Positions 16,508 to 25,244 of a stretch of DNA of 64,000 nt are shown here, one piece after another. The notes beneath the pieces were generated by a model. It worked only from the letters and a program-made list of their open reading frames with translations, was not told the DNA's origin and did not search any database. The translations under genes were made by a program, and so were the position numbers. Each line of letters starts with the position of its first letter. Positions within the stretch are counted from its first letter, which is position 1. The stretch is from SZUA-430 sp964646885 (GTDB lineage Bacteria > Pseudomonadota > Alphaproteobacteria > Micropepsales > Micropepsaceae). Location of the stretch: NCBI GenBank assembly GCA_964646885.1, contig CAZYFM010000006.1, forward strand, positions 1 to 64,000. The letters are read 5' to 3'.

Positions 16508-18297
16508 GCCGCGACCTCCTTCGCGATGCTGGTGGGCACGGGAATCGGGAATTCGAGCAACTGCTGCGCCAGCGCCTTGCCCTGCGGGTCATTGCGCAGG
16601 CTCGCGACGCCGCCACCACCCAGCGCGTCGTGCAGCAGGAAGTTCAGCGCGTGCGTGCCTGGCAGGTCGAAGCGCTCAACCTTTCCCTTGCCGCCTTCAA
16701 AGAGGTGCGCGAACCACTTCGCCACGGCCTCTTCCGTCAGCGCGGCGCGGATGTAGGGCGCGTAGGCCGCCTTGCGCGCCAGCACACCGATGTTCGAGTT
16801 GTTGCCCTTGTCGCCGGAGCGGCCAAAGGCGAGCCGGATGAGCGGAACAGTGGTCTCCGTCTGTCCTGCTTTTGCCGTCACCTCCGGGCGCTTGACCTGC
16901 TTCCAGTCAAAGCCGCCTGCGGTATCCTCGTGCGATGGAAAGCTTATGGTGCCAACGTGCACTGTCACCGGAACATCCTTCTTCGGGATGAGGCAGGCGA
17001 AGTGGCGCACGACGGGCGTCACCTTGGGCCTCAGGCCTGCATAGCCGGAGGTGCCGGGCGCGAAAGAGGTGCCGGAGGAGGTCAGCTCGCGCATCATGGC
17101 CTCGAGCGGTTCCTTGCGCGGGTGCTTGGCGGCGAGCTTCAGGATCGCCTCGCGCGTACCCGAGTTGTGCGCCTGTGCACCGTAGGCGTCCTCGCCGCCA
17201 AGGACTTCGAGCGACGTCTCCGTGTAGGGACCCCAGTTGCGCTGGCGCAGGATCCCTTCCATGCGCTTCAGCACCGCTTCGCCCGTACGCCGCGCCTTGG
17301 CGGGGGCGTCGATGCCGCTGATGGAGACGAGGTTGCCGATGCGATAGCCGTCCTCGAAGGTCGTGGAGCACTTGTAGGTCGCGGTCGGCGCATAGCCCTT
17401 CGCGTTCGCCACCTTCACGCGGTCCTTGCCCAGCTGCGCCATCGTGACGCCGCTGAAATCGCAGACGACGTCAGGCAGCATGTAGGCCTGCGGGTCACCG
17501 ATCTCGTAGAGCATCTGCTCGCCGACGGTGCCCAGCGAAACGAGGCCGCCGGTGCCTTCGGGCTTCGTCGCGACGAAGGAGCCATCCGGGGACACCTCGG
17601 CGATGGCGTAGCCGATGTTCTCCCACTCCGGCACCTGGTCCCAGTCCGTGAAGATGCCGCCGCAGGCCTGCGCGCCGCATTCCACGATGTGGCCGGCAAG
17701 GCTGCCGCCGGCGAGGCGGTCATAGTCCTTTGGCGTCCAGCCGAACTCGTGGATGCAGGCGCCGAGGGTGACGGCGCTGTCCACGCAGCGGCCGGTGATG
17801 ACGACGTCGGCGCCCTTGGCCAGCGCGGCCGCGACCGGGAAGCCGCCGAGGTAGACATTCATGCTGACCGGCTTGTCGGGCAAGGGCGCGCCCGTGAACA
17901 TCTCGCGGATACCCTGCGCCTTCCACTTGTCGAGCTGCGGCAGCACGTCGTCGCCTTCGACATAGGCGACCTTGAGGTTCACGCCCTGCTTCGCCAGCAG
18001 CGCCTCGAGCGCCTTCGCGCAGCCTTTCGGGTTGATGCCGCCGGCATTGGCGATGACCTTGATCTTCTTCTCGGCGACGTCGCGGGCGATCTGCGCCATG
18101 GTCACCGTGACGAAGTCATGCGCGTAGCCGAGGTTCGGGTCCTTCTCCTTCGCGCGGGCGAGGATCGACATGGTGATCTCGGACAAATAGTCGAAGACGA
18201 GGTAGTCGATGTTGCCCTTCTGGACGAGCTGCGGGGCGGAGGTGAAGCTGTCCCCCCAAAAGCCGGACGCGCAGCCGATGCGGATGGTCTTGGTCAT
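16504..18297 (-). CDS. AtuA-like acyclic terpene utilisation protein (DUF1446)
   Basis: A 597-residue protein with the N-terminal DUF1446/AtuA domain (RIGCASGFWGDS, FDYLSEITMSILARA, IANAGGINPKGCA, ADVVITGRCVDSA) and the C-terminal AtuA-like ferredoxin-fold domain (FGRSGDKGNNSNIGV, LNFLLHDALGGGG). In Pseudomonas, AtuA belongs to citronellol/geraniol breakdown, but its reaction is not established. The usual partners, geranyl-CoA carboxylase subunits, are absent here. It follows acyl-CoA dehydrogenase on the same strand and its end couples to the UDG-like gene. Confidence 0.88.
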   Translation of the reverse strand: MTKTIRIGCASGFWGDSFTSAPQLVQKGNIDYLVFDYLSEITMSILARAKEKDPNLGYAHDFVTVTMAQIARDVAEKKIKVIANAGGINPKGCAKALEALLAKQGVNLKVAYVEGDDVLPQLDKWKAQGIREMFTGAPLPDKPVSMNVYLGGFPVAAALAKGADVVITGRCVDSAVTLGACIHEFGWTPKDYDRLAGGSLAGHIVECGAQACGGIFTDWDQVPEWENIGYAIAEVSPDGSFVATKPEGTGGLVSLGTVGEQMLYEIGDPQAYMLPDVVCDFSGVTMAQLGKDRVKVANAKGYAPTATYKCSTTFEDGYRIGNLVSISGIDAPAKARRTGEAVLKRMEGILRQRNWGPYTETSLEVLGGEDAYGAQAHNSGTREAILKLAAKHPRKEPLEAMMRELTSSGTSFAPGTSGYAGLRPKVTPVVRHFACLIPKKDVPVTVHVGTISFPSHEDTAGGFDWKQVKRPEVTAKAGQTETTVPLIRLAFGRSGDKGNNSNIGVLARKAAYAPYIRAALTEEAVAKWFAHLFEGGKGKVERFDLPGTHALNFLLHDALGGGGVASLRNDPQGKALAQQLLEFPIPVPTSIAKEVAA

Positions 18298-18321
18298 GTG
18301 TGTGCCCTTGCTAGTTCAGGG

Positions 18322-18441
18322 GAAGAAGAAAGGTTTCACGCGAAAAGGCGCGAAAGAAGGGAAATCGCGAACAGAAAGGGGTTGCGCGCCTTTGGCGCGC
18401 GGTGTTTTCACTTTTCGCGCTTTCGCGTGAAACCCTTTCTT
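18322..18441. repeat. ~120-bp intergenic palindromic element
   Basis: The outer arms are near-perfect inverted copies. Left: AAGAAAGG.TTTCACGCGAAA with GCGCGAAA following (18325-18355). Right: its inverse ending in TTTCGCGTGAAACC and CTTTCTTG (18411-18441). A perfect inner hairpin GCGCGCC-TTT-GGCGCGC sits at 18384-18400. The element fills the gap between the acyl-CoA dehydrogenase stop and the atuA start. It looks like one of the dispersed GCGCGAAA-type intergenic palindromes, but no second copy is in this window. Confidence 0.75.
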
Positions 18442-18449
18442 GCACCAAC

Positions 18450-19598
18450 CTACCCCAGAGATTTCATGAGGTTCTTGGCGATGACGAGTTGCTGGACCTG
18501 GCTCGTGCCTTCGTAGATGCGGAAGATGCGGACGTCGCGGTAGAAGCGCTCGACGCCGTAGTCGGTGACGTAGCCGGCCCCGCCGTGGATCTGGACCGCG
18601 CGGTCGGCGACGCGGCCGACCATCTCGGAGGCGAAGAGCTTCGTGCAGGAGGCTTCCATGGTCACGCTTTCGCCGGCATCGCGGCGGCGCGAGGCGTCGA
18701 GCACCATGCAGCGCGCGGCGTAGGCTTCGGTCTTCGAGTCGGCGAGCATGGCCTGGATGAGCTGGAACTCGCCAATCTTCTGGCCGAACTGTTCGCGCTC
18801 CATGGCGTACTTTGCTGCATCGCGGATCAGGCGCTCGGCGACGCCGACGCAGACGGCGGAGATGTGAAGGCGGCCTCGGTCGAGCACCTGCATCGCGACG
18901 CGGAAGCCCTGCCCCTCCTGCCCCAGCATGCATGAGGCGGGGATATGGCAGTCCTCGAAGATCACGTCGCAGATATGCGCACCCTGCTGGCCCATCTTGC
19001 GGTCGGGCTTGCCGATCGTGATGCCCTTCAGGTTCGACGGCACGAAGAAGGCGGAGATGCCACCCGCGCCCTTGTTGGACGGGTCCGTGCGCGCCATCAG
19101 GGTGAAGACCGAGGCCTTGTTGGCATTCGTGATGTAGCGCTTCGTGCCGTTGACGACGTAGTGGTCGCCCTTGCGGATCGCGGTGGTGCGGATCGAGGCT
19201 GCGTCGGAGCCGGCGCCCGGCTCGGTCAGGCAGAAGGAGGCGATCGCCTCGCCGCTCGCGAGCTTCGGCAGCCATTCCTTCTTCTGGTCCTCGCGGCCGA
19301 ACATGACCACGCCCTGGCTGCCGATGCCGACATTGGTGCCTATGACGGAGCGGAAGGCCGGCGAGGTCTGGCCGAGCTCGAAGCAGACCAGCACCTCTTC
19401 CTCCATGGTCAGGCCGAGGCCGCCGTATTCGGTCGGGATCGAGATGCCGAAGAGGCCGAGCTCGCGCATCTCGGCGACGATATCGTCCGGCACCTTGTCC
19501 TCGACGGCCGTCTTGTCTTCCACGGGGACAAGCCGGTCGCGCACGAAGCGGCGGACGGAATCGATGAGCTGGTTTCTGGTTTCGAGGTCGAGGGCCAT
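18450..19598 (-). CDS. Acyl-CoA dehydrogenase
   Basis: A 382-residue flavoenzyme of the short/medium-chain acyl-CoA dehydrogenase type. Visible: the FAD/substrate loop CLTEPGAGSDAASIRTTA, the C-terminal signature VGRVADRAVQIHGGAGYVTD and the likely catalytic Glu in RIYEGTSQVQQ. It oxidises an acyl-CoA to the 2-enoyl-CoA. ATG 19598 is chosen over the open frame to 19655 because it matches the family N-terminus (MALDLETRNQLIDS) and has AGGA 7 bases upstream. Divergent from the CoA-transferase gene; upstream of atuA on the same strand. Confidence 0.92.
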   Translation of the reverse strand: MALDLETRNQLIDSVRRFVRDRLVPVEDKTAVEDKVPDDIVAEMRELGLFGISIPTEYGGLGLTMEEEVLVCFELGQTSPAFRSVIGTNVGIGSQGVVMFGREDQKKEWLPKLASGEAIASFCLTEPGAGSDAASIRTTAIRKGDHYVVNGTKRYITNANKASVFTLMARTDPSNKGAGGISAFFVPSNLKGITIGKPDRKMGQQGAHICDVIFEDCHIPASCMLGQEGQGFRVAMQVLDRGRLHISAVCVGVAERLIRDAAKYAMEREQFGQKIGEFQLIQAMLADSKTEAYAARCMVLDASRRRDAGESVTMEASCTKLFASEMVGRVADRAVQIHGGAGYVTDYGVERFYRDVRIFRIYEGTSQVQQLVIAKNLMKSLG

Positions 19599-19718
19599 GG
19601 AACTGTCCTGAAAATTCGCGGGGCGACCATATGCCCGCCCGCCGCAGAAAGGCAAATCCCTCCCTTGTGGACCGCACCCTCAAAACTGCGCTAAGCAGGG
19701 CCGGAACTGGAGCTTGAA

Positions 19719-20930
19719 ATGAGCAATAATGGCGGCGCGCTGGCAGGCATAAAGGTGGTCGACCTGAGCCGGGTCCTGGCCGGCCCCTATGCAACGCAGA
19801 TCCTGGGTGACCATGGCGCGGACGTCATCAAGGTCGAGCCCCCCGCCGGTGACGAGACACGCGAGTGGGGCCCCCCTTTCCGCAATGATGACGCAGCGTC
19901 AGGGGCATCCGCCTACTACCTCAACATCAACCGCAACAAGCGCGGCATGGCGCTGGACCTGACCAAGCCGGAGGCGCGCGAGGTGGTATTCCGCCTGCTC
20001 GAGGATGCCGACGTGCTGGTGGAAAACTTCAAGATCGGCACGCTCGAGAAATGGGGCATGGGAACCGATGTCCTGAGCGCGAAGTTCCCCCGACTGGTCC
20101 ATGCGCGCGTAACTGGCTTTGGCGCCGAGGGGCCTCTCGGTGGCATGCCTGGATATGACGCCATCGTGCAGACGATGGTGAGCCTTTCGTCCTGCAATGG
20201 CTCGCCCGAGTCGGGGCCCGTGAAGCTGGGCGTGCCCATGGTCGACATGACGACCGGGCTCAACCTCGTCATCGGCATCCTGATGGCCCTAGTCGAGCGG
20301 CAGCGCTCGGGGCGCGGACAGTTCGTCGAGGTCGCGCTCTACGACGCCGGTATCTCGATCCTGCATCCGCATTCGGGCAACTGGCTCCTGGGCGGGCGCA
20401 TCCCGAAGCTGCTCGGCAATGCGCATCCGAACCTCGCGCCCTATGACCTGTTCCCGACGGCGACGAGACCCATTTATCTCGGCATCGGCAATGAGGCGCA
20501 GTTCCGCAAGGCGATGACGGTTCTGGGCCTGCCGGAGCTTGCGAAAGATCCGCGCTTTGGTTCCGTACCTGCACGTAATGCCAATCGCGTCGCGCTGACA
20601 GCGGCGTTGCGCGAAAAGCTCGCGACGCTTGATGGCGTGGCCGTGTCCCTTGAACTCCTGAGAGCAGGCGTACCCGCTGGCCCGCTCAATACGATCGAGG
20701 AGACGCTCACGGACCCGCAGACGAAGGTTCGCGAGATGGTCATCGAGAAGGACGGCTATCGCGGCATCGCCTCACCAGTAAAACTGAGCCGCACCAAGGC
20801 GTCGACGCGCGAGCTGCCTCCAGACTTCGCGGCCGACAACGAAAGCGTGCTGCGCGAGGCAGGCTACAGCGAGGCAGACATTGACCGGCTCGTCGGGCTC
20901 GGCGCTGTCGTCAAATCGCGGATGGCCTGA
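19719..20930 (+). CDS. CaiB/BaiF family CoA-transferase
   Basis: A 403-residue family III CoA-transferase. The N-terminus LAGIKVVDLSRVLAGPYATQ and DHGADVIKVEPPAGDE are diagnostic, and D176 in GVPMVDMTTG is the expected catalytic aspartate that carries the acyl anhydride/CoA intermediate. It activates a carboxylic acid by moving CoA from another thioester; the substrate is not predictable. It diverges from the acyl-CoA dehydrogenase, sharing a 120-base promoter region, and is followed after 3 bases by a flavin oxidoreductase gene, an apparent operon. Confidence 0.9.
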   Translation: MSNNGGALAGIKVVDLSRVLAGPYATQILGDHGADVIKVEPPAGDETREWGPPFRNDDAASGASAYYLNINRNKRGMALDLTKPEAREVVFRLLEDADVLVENFKIGTLEKWGMGTDVLSAKFPRLVHARVTGFGAEGPLGGMPGYDAIVQTMVSLSSCNGSPESGPVKLGVPMVDMTTGLNLVIGILMALVERQRSGRGQFVEVALYDAGISILHPHSGNWLLGGRIPKLLGNAHPNLAPYDLFPTATRPIYLGIGNEAQFRKAMTVLGLPELAKDPRFGSVPARNANRVALTAALREKLATLDGVAVSLELLRAGVPAGPLNTIEETLTDPQTKVREMVIEKDGYRGIASPVKLSRTKASTRELPPDFAADNESVLREAGYSEADIDRLVGLGAVVKSRMA

Positions 20931-20933
20931 CCG

Positions 20934-21959
20934 ATGAAGCTCAGCGCCCTCGACCAGTCTCCGATCCGCAAGGGCGGCACCGCGCGGGATGCCGTGCTTG
21001 AGACGATCGAGCTCGCAAAGACCTGCGAACGTCTCGGCTATGCGCGCTACTGGCTGGCGGAGCATCACAACACGACGTCGTTTGCCGGTTCGACGCCGGA
21101 AGTGCTGATCTCGCGCGTTGCGGCGGAGACGTCGACGATCCGCGTGGGTTCGGGCGGCATCATGCTGCCGCATTACAGCCCGCTGAAGGTCGCGGAGAAT
21201 TTCCGCATGCTCGAGACGCTCTATCCGGGGCGCATCGACCTTGGCATCGGGCGCGCGCCGGGAGCGGATGGACGAACCTCCCTGGCGCTTCAGGCGGGTC
21301 CGCAAGCCTACGACATCGGCGTGTTCCCGCAGCAGGCGGACCTGCTGCGCCATTACCTGGAGGAGTCCGCAGGTCTCGCCCAATGGCCAGAGGGACATTC
21401 CTATCGCAGCATCCACGCGTCACCGCAGGGCCCGGGCATGCCCGAGATGTGGATGCTGGCATCAAGCGTGAATGGCGCGGTCTATGCTGCCGAACTTGGC
21501 CTGCCACTGGCGTTCGCGCAATTCATCTCGCCTGACGGCAGTGGCCCTGATGCGGCGGAACTCTATCGCAAACGCTTCAGGCCGCGGCGCGATGGTGACA
21601 AACCGCAGGTCAGCGTCGCGATCTTCGCACTGGCGGCAGATACGGAGGAAGAAGCCGAGCGCCTGTGCCTGACCCGCAATCTCTGGGTCATGCAGTTGCT
21701 GCGTAACCAGGCGGGTCCCTTCCCTTCCCCCGAGGAAGCGGCAGCCTATCCCTACACACCGGAGGACCGCATCATGCTGCGCGCCATCGCGGCACGCGGA
21801 GTTGCAGGGGCGCCGGACCGCGTGAAGTCAGGGCTCGAGAAAATGGCGGCAGACCATGGAGCCGACGAGGTGATCGTGCTCACGATCACCTATGACTTCC
21901 AGGCCCGCCTCAGGTCCTATGAACTCATTGCGCGGGCGTTTGGGCTGACCGGCGCATAG
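20934..21959 (+). CDS. LLM-class flavin-dependent oxidoreductase (luciferase-like)
   Basis: A 341-residue bacterial luciferase-fold monooxygenase (group 1 luciferase family). Supporting motifs are SALDQSPIRKGG at the start, RYWLAEHHNTTSFAGS, IRVGSGGIMLPHYSPLKVAE, and RIDLGIGRAPGAD. Such enzymes use FMNH2 or F420 to oxidise diverse substrates; specificity is unknown. It starts 3 bases after the CoA-transferase stop. Its last 35 bases overlap tail-to-tail with the convergent GPH transporter. Confidence 0.9.
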   Translation: MKLSALDQSPIRKGGTARDAVLETIELAKTCERLGYARYWLAEHHNTTSFAGSTPEVLISRVAAETSTIRVGSGGIMLPHYSPLKVAENFRMLETLYPGRIDLGIGRAPGADGRTSLALQAGPQAYDIGVFPQQADLLRHYLEESAGLAQWPEGHSYRSIHASPQGPGMPEMWMLASSVNGAVYAAELGLPLAFAQFISPDGSGPDAAELYRKRFRPRRDGDKPQVSVAIFALAADTEEEAERLCLTRNLWVMQLLRNQAGPFPSPEEAAAYPYTPEDRIMLRAIAARGVAGAPDRVKSGLEKMAADHGADEVIVLTITYDFQARLRSYELIARAFGLTGA

Positions 21960-23343
21960 CGCGCATCGCGCGACGCTCGACCAGGCGGCGGATGCGCTTC
22001 TGGACCTGCGGCGTGATCGGGAATGTCCAGATCAGGGCCACGGCCATCAGGTAGAAGGTTATCGGCAGGATCGAGAACACCGCCGCGAGCGAGGCGAGCG
22101 CTTCGGGTGTCTTGACGGTGGCGCTGGCCTCAAAGCCCAGCCAGCCGACGAGCATGAGCGCAAAGCCGGCGCCGAGCGCGTCGCCTCCCTTGATGGCAAG
22201 CCCGAAGAACGAGATCAGGAGACCCGCGCGCGGTTCGTGCGTCTTCAGGGAGTCGAAGTCCACGACGTCGGCGGCGATGGACTGGCCCAAGGTGTAAGGC
22301 GCGGAAAAGGCAGCGCCGATGATCGCAAAGAGAATGATGTTGGGCCAGTAGCCGCTTTCGCGGAACAGCGGCAGGACCATGAAGACCGCGACGGCGAGCA
22401 GCATCGCGAGCGAAAGCGCCTTGTGCTTGGTGATGACGCCGCCGAGCCAGATCCACAGGGGCGCAATGACAATGGCCGAGACGATCAGGGCTGGCAGGAA
22501 GTGGTTGCCCTGCTCCTTTGTCAGTCCCACGGCGTCCACCATGTAGAACAGGAACAGCACCTCGGCCGCGCGGGACGCGATGCGGACGAAGAGCGTCGCG
22601 CCGAACAGGCGAAGGAACGGCAGATTGACCATGGCGGCCCTGGCACCCTTCCAGACCGACACGTGCTCGGTCGAGGAATAGGCGGGCTCCGGCGTCGTCC
22701 AGAACATGATCGCCACGCCGATCGGTGTCAGGGCGATGATGGTGATGCCCAGAACTTCCATGGCCTGCCAGTAGCCTGCGCCATTGGGATGTCCGGCATC
22801 CACTCCGGTACCGATGATCACGGGAATGGCGCCGGCAATGGCGAGGCCCACGAGCGTGAAAATCTCGCGAATGCCGGTGATGCGGCTGCGCTCGTTGTAG
22901 TCGCCTGACAGCTCGGCGCCCCACGCCCCATAAGGGATCGTGATCATGGTCCAGCCCAGATAGAAGACTGCGATCCAGATCAGCAGGTAGGTGTCATCCG
23001 CCGTCGTCGGCGGAAGGAACAGCATCCATATGCCGAGTGCAAAGACGGGTGCACCCAAAAGTACCCAGGTGCGCCTGCGGCCGAGCGACCATGTCGTCCG
23101 GTCACTTGCGTAGCCAATGATCGGGTCGACGACGAAATCCGCCAGTCGCGCCACAAGCAGGATAAAACCCACCGTTTCGATGTTGATCTTCAGGTCTTCG
23201 GCATAGAACTTCGAAACGAACACCGCGATCGGCAGGCCGGCGAAGGCGAGAGGGACTGCAAGCTGGCCGAAGCCGAGAATGGTGAGCCATGACAGGCGGT
23301 CGGACGAACTGGAACTCGACGTGGCACGCTGCAACACCAGCAC
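21925..23343 (-). CDS. GPH-family sugar:cation symporter (MFS_2)
   Basis: A 472-residue transporter with about 12 helices. LARLADFVVDPIIGYASDRT and SLGRRRTWVLLGAP are the glycoside-pentoside-hexuronide family motifs, with PYGAWGAELSGDYNERSRITGIRE in the following loop. GPH proteins import sugars or glycosides with Na+ or H+; in Alphaproteobacteria some relatives sit beside steroid or aromatic catabolism genes. No sugar enzymes are adjacent, so the cargo is open. A TAATGC palindrome upstream may be its operator. Confidence 0.88.
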   Translation of the reverse strand: MLVLQRATSSSSSSDRLSWLTILGFGQLAVPLAFAGLPIAVFVSKFYAEDLKINIETVGFILLVARLADFVVDPIIGYASDRTTWSLGRRRTWVLLGAPVFALGIWMLFLPPTTADDTYLLIWIAVFYLGWTMITIPYGAWGAELSGDYNERSRITGIREIFTLVGLAIAGAIPVIIGTGVDAGHPNGAGYWQAMEVLGITIIALTPIGVAIMFWTTPEPAYSSTEHVSVWKGARAAMVNLPFLRLFGATLFVRIASRAAEVLFLFYMVDAVGLTKEQGNHFLPALIVSAIVIAPLWIWLGGVITKHKALSLAMLLAVAVFMVLPLFRESGYWPNIILFAIIGAAFSAPYTLGQSIAADVVDFDSLKTHEPRAGLLISFFGLAIKGGDALGAGFALMLVGWLGFEASATVKTPEALASLAAVFSILPITFYLMAVALIWTFPITPQVQKRIRRLVERRAMRAMRRSAQTPAQ

Positions 23344-23404
23344 TCCCCTAGAGGGTCTCCGCTTGGCGCGGAAGTCTTTGAACAGGATGATAAATGATGA
23401 CGGC

Positions 23405-23417
23405 TAATGCGGCATTA
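23405..23417. promoter_or_regulatory. Palindrome upstream of the GPH transporter
   Basis: TAATGC-G-GCATTA is a perfect 6-bp inverted repeat 62 bases upstream of the transporter ATG (23343). It may be an operator; no regulator gene is adjacent. Confidence 0.35.
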
Positions 23418-23472
23418 AGTGCGCGCCGTCAGGCACACCGCGGCAACGATTTGTTCATTTCCATGGACGGGG

Positions 23473-23853
23473 TCAAGTTCTGGTTCCGATGTAAGCGAAG
23501 AAAAGGCAGCCAAATCCGACGGACAGGGCCAGCAGGTCCACCGAGAAGTTCATCAGCCGCGCGGTGAGACCCACGAAGGGAAGTATTGACACGAAGCTAA
23601 CGATGCCCATCACGATCAGTGCCCATATGCGAACCCTCCTGGAAAGTGAAGGGTCCTTGTCCTCGATGGCCGCGCGCTCCGAGACGATGAATGCGGCGCC
23701 GAGGCAGAACACGCCAACGACGATCATCAGCACGTTGAACTTCAGGAACAGGACTTCCAGCAGCACGCTGCCCAACCCGATCGAGCCGAGGATCGCGAGA
23801 ATGCCCGCGATCCACAAAAGCCAAGACTGGAGCTTTGCGAGGGACCTGGACAT
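23473..23853 (-). CDS. Small four-helix membrane protein of unknown function
   Basis: A 126-residue protein from ATG 23853 with four hydrophobic segments in two pairs, separated by a charged loop (ERAAIEDKDPSLSRRVR). I do not recognise a family. It starts 2 bases after the nucleoside transporter stop and is probably translated from the same mRNA. The open frame extends to 24021, but that part would overlap the transporter gene and lacks a plausible start. Confidence 0.65.
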   Translation of the reverse strand: MSRSLAKLQSWLLWIAGILAILGSIGLGSVLLEVLFLKFNVLMIVVGVFCLGAAFIVSERAAIEDKDPSLSRRVRIWALIVMGIVSFVSILPFVGLTARLMNFSVDLLALSVGFGCLFFAYIGTRT

Positions 23854-23855
23854 GG

Positions 23856-25106
23856 CTAGCCGGGCAATAGCCCCACCACTGCTGCGGTCATGCAGGTCGA
23901 CAGCGTGCCGGGAATGATCGATTTCAGGGACAACTCGACGATCTCGTCGCGGCGGGAGGGCACGAGGGCGCTGATCGAGCCAATCATCATGCCCACGGAC
24001 CCCAGGTTGGCAAAGCCGCACATCGCGTACACCATCAGCAGTTTCGACCTCTCGGACATAGCATCGGGCGGCAATGCGGCAAGATTGAGGTAGGCGATCA
24101 GCTCGTTGAGGATGGTTTTCGTGCCCATGAGGCTGCCGGCCATGGCTGCGTCCGAGGCCGGTATCCCGATCAACCAGACAACCGGCGCAAAGAGCCAGCC
24201 CAGGACCCGCTCGAAGCTCAGCGGCGCATCGCCGACGCTGAAGTTGCCCAGGATGATGTTCGCCAGTGCCACCAGCGAGATCATCGCGACAAGCATGCCG
24301 AGGATGTTGAGGTACATCTTCATGCCGTCCTCTGCGCCGGTCGACACGGCGTCCATCGAAGACCTGTACATGGAGGCGCCTCCTGCCGTCGCCGGTGTTG
24401 TCTCGTTGCCGGGGATCATGATCTTGGAGAGGACAATGGAGGCCGGCAGCGAGAGGATCGACGCGACGATGATATGGCCCACGGCGCCGGGAACCACCGG
24501 CCCCAGCACGTTGGCATAGAGCACAAGCACCGTTCCAGCGACGTTTGCCAGACCGCAGGTGAAGAGCGTGAACAGTTCGCTGCGCGTCAGACGCTCAAGA
24601 TAGGGGCGTATCAGCAGCGGCGCCTCGATCATGCCAAGGAAAATGTTGGACGCACAGCCGAGGCCCAGCGCGCCGCCGATCTTCATGGTGCGCTCCAGCG
24701 CAAAGGCAAAGGCCCGCACGATGAGCGGGAGGATGCGCCAATGCCACAACAGGGCCGACAGCGCCGACATCACGATCACGATGGGCAGCACCGTGAACGC
24801 AATCGTCACGACGGCGGCGGGGTTCGTGACCTCGAACGGCTTGTCACCGCCGCCCATGTAACCGAACACGAAGCCTGAGCCCTTCGCTGTCGCCGCCTGG
24901 ATCGCATCCACCACGGCATTGAGGGACAGAAGTGCATCCCGCATGAACGGCAGGCCCAGAAGGGCCGCGGCCAGGATGATCTGAAGGCCGATGCCGACAA
25001 TGACCGTTGTTGCCGGGAAGGCCCTACGGTTCTCCGACAGGAGCCAGGCCAGTCCCACAAAGACGGCCAGGCCCAACGCGCTTTGCGCCTGGGGCGGAAA
25101 TTCCAT
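23856..25106 (-). CDS. Concentrative nucleoside transporter (NupC/CNT family)
   Basis: A 416-residue membrane protein of the CNT family, which imports nucleosides with H+ or Na+. Diagnostic segments are FVFGYMGGGDKPFE, GCASNIFLGMIEAPLLIRPYL, GTVLVLYANVLG, and the C-terminal MCGFANLGSVGMMIG with SRRDEIVELSLKSIIPGTLS. Length and helix number match NupC-type proteins. It is followed by a small membrane protein gene. Substrate range (pyrimidine or purine) cannot be told. Confidence 0.92.
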   Translation of the reverse strand: MEFPPQAQSALGLAVFVGLAWLLSENRRAFPATTVIVGIGLQIILAAALLGLPFMRDALLSLNAVVDAIQAATAKGSGFVFGYMGGGDKPFEVTNPAAVVTIAFTVLPIVIVMSALSALLWHWRILPLIVRAFAFALERTMKIGGALGLGCASNIFLGMIEAPLLIRPYLERLTRSELFTLFTCGLANVAGTVLVLYANVLGPVVPGAVGHIIVASILSLPASIVLSKIMIPGNETTPATAGGASMYRSSMDAVSTGAEDGMKMYLNILGMLVAMISLVALANIILGNFSVGDAPLSFERVLGWLFAPVVWLIGIPASDAAMAGSLMGTKTILNELIAYLNLAALPPDAMSERSKLLMVYAMCGFANLGSVGMMIGSISALVPSRRDEIVELSLKSIIPGTLSTCMTAAVVGLLPG

Positions 25107-25244
25107 GAGACCTCTCCCCTCCGGTGAATCGCCTTCAACCTAGGCGATAAACCGGGTGGGCGGAATCACACAGATCTGTTTTGCAAGAGGCTGGCTTTTC
25201 TGGTCCACTTGACTGTGTACAGACTGAAACCAGGGACGAACTCC

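Noticed and set aside
16501..18516. 671-codon open frame on the plus strand opposite atuA
   Set aside because: The translation is low in sense (Arg/His/Gly-rich, no family motifs), while the minus frame is an intact AtuA protein.
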